In this document: one piece after another, positions 60,585 through 64,000 of the stretch
Layout of the letters: each line of letters starts with the position of its first letter
Numbering within the stretch: the first letter of the stretch is position 1
Assembly: GCA_963701955.1 (NCBI GenBank)
Contig: OY969694.1
Span: 682,001-746,000 of the forward strand
Source of the DNA: Bog-473 sp963701955
GTDB lineage: Bacteria; Actinomycetota; Acidimicrobiia; Acidimicrobiales; RAAP-2
Direction of reading: 5' to 3'
Length of the DNA: 64,000 bases
The notes under the pieces: generated by a model
What the model was told of the DNA's origin: nothing
What the model saw: the letters and a program-made list of their open reading frames with translations, nothing else
Database searches by the model: none
Translations under genes and position numbers: made by a program

Positions 60585-62228
60585 ATGGACATGACGACCG
60601 CGGGGCCCTGGCGCGCGCTGCAGACCCACTTCGACAAAGAGGGGCGTCTCCTCCGCCTGCGCCAGCTGTTCGCCGCCGATCCGGGCCGCGCCGAGCGCAT
60701 GACCGCCACCGCGGGCGACCTCGTACTCGACTACTCCAAACACCGCGTGACCGACGAGACCCTGAGGCTCCTCATGGACCTGGCGCGCACAGCCGAGGTC
60801 GAAGAGCATCGTGACGCGATGTTCTCGGGGGCCCACATCAACACCACGGAGGACCGCGCCGTCCTCCACGTTGCGCTGCGCATGCCGCGGGGCTCCGAGC
60901 TGCGGGTCGACGGCCAGGACGTGGTCGGCGACGTCCGTGCCGTGCTCGAGAAGATGGGCGAACTCTCCGACCGCATCCGCGACGGGGCGTGGACCGGTGC
61001 GACAGGCAGGCGCATCGACGCGGTGGTCAACATCGGCATCGGAGGTTCCGACCTCGGTCCCGCCATGGCCACCCAGGCGCTCGCCGACTACGCCCAGCCG
61101 GGTCTGGTGAGCCGGTTCGTCTCGAACGTCGATCCCGTCGACCTCTACGCCGCCACCCACGATCTCGACCCGGAGAGCACCTTGTTCGTGGTGTGCTCCA
61201 AGACCTTCACAACGCTCGAGACGCTCACCAACGCGGCGGCCGCCCGCGACTGGTTGCTCAGCGGGTTGGGAGCGGCGGCGGGCGACGACGCCGTGGCCAA
61301 GCACTTCGTGGCGGTGTCCACCAACGCGGCAGGTGTGTCCGAGTTCGGCATCGACCCGGTGAACATGCTCGGGTTCTGGGACTGGGTGGGAGGCCGCTAT
61401 TCGTACGACTCGGCGATCGGATTCTCCCTCATGGTCGCCATCGGAAAGGAGGCATTCGGGGAAATGCTTGCCGGCTTCCACGCCATTGACGAGCATTTCC
61501 GCACGACGCCACTGGAGAACAACGTGCCCGTCATTCAGGCCATGTTGAACGTCTGGTACAACAACTTCTTCCGGGCCCAGACCCACGCGGTCCTGCCGTA
61601 CAGCCAGCGGCTCGCCCGCTTCCCGGCGTACCTGCAGCAGCTCACCATGGAGTCCAACGGGAAGTCGGTGAGCTTGGACGGCACCACGGTGACGGGACAG
61701 ACGGGTGAGATCTTCTGGGGCGAGCCCGGCACGAACGGCCAGCATGCCTTCTACCAGCTCATCCACCAGGGGACGAAGCTGATCCCGGCCGACTTCATCG
61801 CCTTCGCCGAGAGCACCCACGACACCGGGGAGCAGCAGGACCTCCTCGTCGCCAATTGCCTGGCCCAGACGAAGGCACTCGCGTTCGGAAGGACGGCGGC
61901 CGAGATCGCGGCCGAGCGCACTGCCCCCGAGCTCGTCCCGCACAAGGTCATGCCGGGTAACCGTCCGAGCTCCACGATCCTGGCCCCGAAACTCACGCCT
62001 TCGGTGCTCGGCCAGCTCGTGGCGCTCTACGAGCACACCGTCTTCGTCGAGGGGACCGTCTGGGGCATCGACTCGTTCGACCAGTGGGGCGTCGAGCTGG
62101 GCAAGGCCATGGCCAAGGAGCTGGCTCCGATCCTTACGGCAGAGGCGGCGCCTGACCTCGACGCTCAGGATGCCTCGACCGCCTCCCTCGTCCGGCGATA
62201 CCGAGCCCTGCGAGGTCGCACCGTGTGA
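60585..62228 (+). CDS. pgi: Glucose-6-phosphate isomerase
   Basis: Interconverts glucose-6-phosphate and fructose-6-phosphate in glycolysis and gluconeogenesis. The 547-residue protein matches the family length. It shows FSGAHINTTEDRAVLHVALR, VVNIGIGGSDLGPAMATQAL, the phosphate site CSKTFTTLETLTNA, FWDWVGGRYSYDSAIGFSLM, and the signature GIDSFDQWGVELGKAMAKEL with catalytic residues near it. The active-site Lys-containing block is at the C terminus. It starts at ATG 60585, 72 bases after gltD, with its own likely promoter. Confidence 0.97.
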   Translation: MDMTTAGPWRALQTHFDKEGRLLRLRQLFAADPGRAERMTATAGDLVLDYSKHRVTDETLRLLMDLARTAEVEEHRDAMFSGAHINTTEDRAVLHVALRMPRGSELRVDGQDVVGDVRAVLEKMGELSDRIRDGAWTGATGRRIDAVVNIGIGGSDLGPAMATQALADYAQPGLVSRFVSNVDPVDLYAATHDLDPESTLFVVCSKTFTTLETLTNAAAARDWLLSGLGAAAGDDAVAKHFVAVSTNAAGVSEFGIDPVNMLGFWDWVGGRYSYDSAIGFSLMVAIGKEAFGEMLAGFHAIDEHFRTTPLENNVPVIQAMLNVWYNNFFRAQTHAVLPYSQRLARFPAYLQQLTMESNGKSVSLDGTTVTGQTGEIFWGEPGTNGQHAFYQLIHQGTKLIPADFIAFAESTHDTGEQQDLLVANCLAQTKALAFGRTAAEIAAERTAPELVPHKVMPGNRPSSTILAPKLTPSVLGQLVALYEHTVFVEGTVWGIDSFDQWGVELGKAMAKELAPILTAEAAPDLDAQDASTASLVRRYRALRGRTV

Positions 62229-62283
62229 TCTTCGACGGCCGTCTCCGGCTGGTTCCCTGCGGCCAGGTCGAGACGCGGCGCCC

Positions 62284-62721
62284 CTACGGCCGGGTCTCGA
62301 GTCCGTGCAGCGGCTGGCGGGGCAGGAGGCCCCGCCACGCACTCGGGAGCTTCAGGACGAGACGCTCGAGCTCTTCCCGGTGGAGCTCGGACAGGGCGGC
62401 CAGACGTCCCTCGCCGGCGGACGTCAATTCGAGACGCACCACCCGGTTGTCCACGGCATCTCGCTGGCGCTCGACGAGCCCTGCCGCCACGGCCCGGTCC
62501 ACCAGGCCGACCGCGCTGTGATGGCGCAGCAGCAGGTAATCCGCGACCTCTCCGACGGTGGGCCCGCGGCGGTCGGTGTGTCCTCGAAGGGCCACCAGCA
62601 ACTGGTGCTGAGCCGGGGTCAGGCCGACCGAGGCGGCGTGCTGATCACTCCACCGCAGGAAACGGCGGAGCCCGGTGCGCAGCGCCAGGAGGTCCTCGTA
62701 GTCGACATCCGTCATCTCCAT
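62284..62721 (-). CDS. MarR-family transcription regulator
   Basis: A 145-residue winged-helix regulator. The recognition region reads LTPAQHQLLVALRGHTDRRG, TVGEVADYLLLRHHSAVGLV, DRAVAAGLVERQRDAVDNRV and VRLELTSAGEGRLAALSELH, with the wing containing D-x-R. MarR dimers usually repress their own gene and neighbouring genes and release DNA on ligand binding. A 12-bp inverted repeat overlaps its start, supporting autoregulation. ATG 62721 or 62715 and GTG 62736 are all possible starts; transcription may be leaderless. It converges on pgi. Confidence 0.88.
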   Translation of the reverse strand: MEMTDVDYEDLLALRTGLRRFLRWSDQHAASVGLTPAQHQLLVALRGHTDRRGPTVGEVADYLLLRHHSAVGLVDRAVAAGLVERQRDAVDNRVVRLELTSAGEGRLAALSELHREELERLVLKLPSAWRGLLPRQPLHGLETRP

Positions 62722-62751
62722 CGTGTCACGATACACTCATGACACGATGGA
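62717..62751. promoter_or_regulatory. Inverted-repeat operator at the marR start
   Basis: TCCATCGTGTCA and TGACACGATGGA form perfect 12-bp arms around an 11-base spacer. The repeat straddles the start of the leftward marR-type gene and is the typical size and place of a MarR operator. Autorepression is inferred. Confidence 0.75.
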
Positions 62752-62798
62752 TCAGGGCATGGGGCGACCCTGCACCCGCCCTCGGCGCGGTCCGGCGC

Positions 62799-63854
62799 TC
62801 AGGAGGGGCGGGTGGCCCCGACGAAGTGCAGCGTCCCGAAAGGAGCGCCCAGGGTCCCGGTGAAGCCCTCGAGGCGCACGACGGCCCCGCTATGGGGCGC
62901 GTCCACCATGAGGTCACTGCCCCCGACGACGCCAACGAACAGGCCGACATGGTCGACCGAAGCGGTGTTCGCTCCGAAGAAGACGAGATCCCCCGGTTCG
63001 AGCGGCCCGCCCGGGGAGAGCGGGGGAGTGGTGTCGAACTGATCCTGTGCCACCCGGGGCAGGGAGACACCGGCGGCCGCATAGGCCGCCTTCACCAGGC
63101 CCGAACAGTCGAAGCCCACGCCCGGGGTGTCGCCGCCCCAGACATAGGGCGTGCCGATCTGGTCGAGCGCCCATGCGACGGCCACGGCGCCGGCCGCGGT
63201 CACCGGTGTGCCCGCGGCGGTGCCCGACGTCGACCCGACGTACGACTGCGCCAAGGTCAGAACCTCGCTGACATAGGTGTCGGAGTGGTTGTACGCATAG
63301 ATGGCGCCAGGAAGGTCCGCCCCGCCCGAAGCCCCGTTCGAGCACAAGAACCGGGCTGCCGCGAACACCGCGTCCGTCGGGTCGTAGGGGCTCGGCGGCG
63401 TCGCGCCACCCAGAGGCACGGGCTCGTCGTACGCGGCAAAGGTCGCCGGCTCGAATTGCATCGGCCCCTCGGCCCCGGCGCCATTTGCTCCCTCGTGGAC
63501 GCCGGGCAGGGTGGAGAGGCCGTTGTCGGACTCAATCGTGCCGATGGCGGCCAGGACGGTCCAGGGTAGCCCCGGACACGTGGAGGCGGCCTCCTCGTAG
63601 AGGGACAGCATGGCGGGCGGGATGTTCGACGTGGCGGCCGACCATGTAGCGGGAGTGCCGGCGCCGCCTCCCGTCAGCGAGCCGCCGGCGGCGACGACGG
63701 CGGTTGCGACCAGAGCCACCGGAGAACCGACGGCGACAGCGACGGCGACGCCGAGTCTTGCCGTGTTCCTCACCGACGGGTCGCTCTCGTCGCCACGGGA
63801 GGGAACGGTCGCCCCGTGTCGGGACCCGCCGTAGAACCGCCCGGGCCGGACCAC
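62799..63854 (-). CDS. Secreted NlpC/P60 cell-wall hydrolase with lytic-transglycosylase-like domain
   Basis: A 351-residue exported wall hydrolase. A hydrophobic N-terminal segment (LGVAVAVAVGSPVALVATAV) after a basic stretch is a signal or anchor. Residues about 75-200 resemble a soluble lytic transglycosylase (WTVLAAIGTIESDNGLSTLP, with the catalytic Glu in I-E-S, and AEGPMQFEPATFAAY). The C-terminal NlpC/P60 domain carries the catalytic Cys in GVGFDCSGLVKAAYAAAGVS, His in VDHVGLFVG, and the third residue His in VDAPHSGAVV. It should cleave glycan strands and peptide bonds in peptidoglycan. It follows the MarR gene on the same strand, upstream of it. Confidence 0.9.
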   Translation of the reverse strand: MVRPGRFYGGSRHGATVPSRGDESDPSVRNTARLGVAVAVAVGSPVALVATAVVAAGGSLTGGGAGTPATWSAATSNIPPAMLSLYEEAASTCPGLPWTVLAAIGTIESDNGLSTLPGVHEGANGAGAEGPMQFEPATFAAYDEPVPLGGATPPSPYDPTDAVFAAARFLCSNGASGGADLPGAIYAYNHSDTYVSEVLTLAQSYVGSTSGTAAGTPVTAAGAVAVAWALDQIGTPYVWGGDTPGVGFDCSGLVKAAYAAAGVSLPRVAQDQFDTTPPLSPGGPLEPGDLVFFGANTASVDHVGLFVGVVGGSDLMVDAPHSGAVVRLEGFTGTLGAPFGTLHFVGATRPS

Positions 63855-63915
63855 GTCTCCGGCGGGCCGGACCGACTGGCGCGCACGCCCCGGGCGCGGT
63901 CGACATACTTAGGCC

Positions 63916-64000
63916 ATGCAGAGCACCATGCAGGACGCTCCACTCCTGGTCAGCGACATCTTGAGATACGGGAAGCGGGTGCACGGGACCAGCACCGTCA
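63916..64000 (+). CDS. Acyl-CoA synthetase (AMP-binding), N-terminal fragment
   Basis: The window ends within this gene. The visible residues MQSTMQDAPLLVSDILRYGK then RVHGTSTV match the start of medium- or long-chain acyl-CoA ligases (M-x-S-T-M-Q-D-x-P-L-x-x-x-x-I-L-R-x-G...H-G). Such enzymes activate fatty acids to acyl-CoA through an acyl-adenylate. ATG 63916 lies 61 bases from the divergent wall-hydrolase start. Catalytic motifs lie beyond the window. Confidence 0.65.
   Translation, partial: MQSTMQDAPLLVSDILRYGKRVHGTSTV

Overview
The window is GC-rich DNA with densely packed, often overlapping genes and many GTG starts. It looks like a chromosomal segment of an actinobacterium. The most telling features are a WhiB regulator, an AroA-cytidylate kinase fusion, a DUF512 radical-SAM gene beside der and ispH, and a secreted protein with repeats of the type [YW]-x-V-x-S-D-G-G-[IV]-F-x-F-G-D-A. 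Together these suggest the class Acidimicrobiia; that placement is inference, not proof.

Region by region. Positions 1-16.4 kb are conserved housekeeping DNA: the end of a DksA/TraR-type protein, an M50 protease, trpS, then a tight operon scpA-scpB-rsuA-aroH-tyrA-aroA/cmk-plsC. Next come a leftward ispH-glycosyltransferase pair, a rightward DUF512-der pair, a gamma-carbonic anhydrase, a secreted phosphoesterase and a GAF-GGDEF protein with a damaged active-site motif. A tRNA-Pro(GGG) lies at 16620-16694. A 13.5-kb integrated element uses its 3' half as attachment site: a perfect 43-bp repeat at 16653-16695 recurs at 30169-30211. The element carries a frameshifted tyrosine integrase, an excisionase-like gene, an AAA RepA-like ATPase followed by iteron-like repeats, a run of overlapping small genes, a terminase and a capsid gene. 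I see no portal, protease, tail or lysis gene. Integrase, excisionase, terminase and capsid genes are all broken.

Positions 30.2-47 kb are an accessory and decaying zone. It holds an intact methyltransferase, PPK2, an arginase-like protein with altered metal ligands, DUF2127, an MFS exporter and a WhiB gene. Among them lie wrecks of an IS110-type transposase, a citrate synthase, a tandem-repeat IPT/TIG surface protein, a glycosyltransferase and a polysaccharide flippase. The last three look like a former envelope or exopolysaccharide locus.

Positions 47.3-64 kb return to mostly intact chromosomal genes: a CAP-IPT-repeat secreted protein, pspA-corA, a leftward thiO-thiS-patatin cluster (thiO carries one frameshift), gltB-gltD, pgi, a MarR regulator with a clear operator, an NlpC/P60 wall hydrolase and the start of an acyl-CoA synthetase.

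Broken frames are concentrated in the element and the 34-46 kb zone, while about 34 kb of core DNA shows only the thiO break. This argues for real decay there rather than uniform sequencing error, although assembly indels cannot be excluded.
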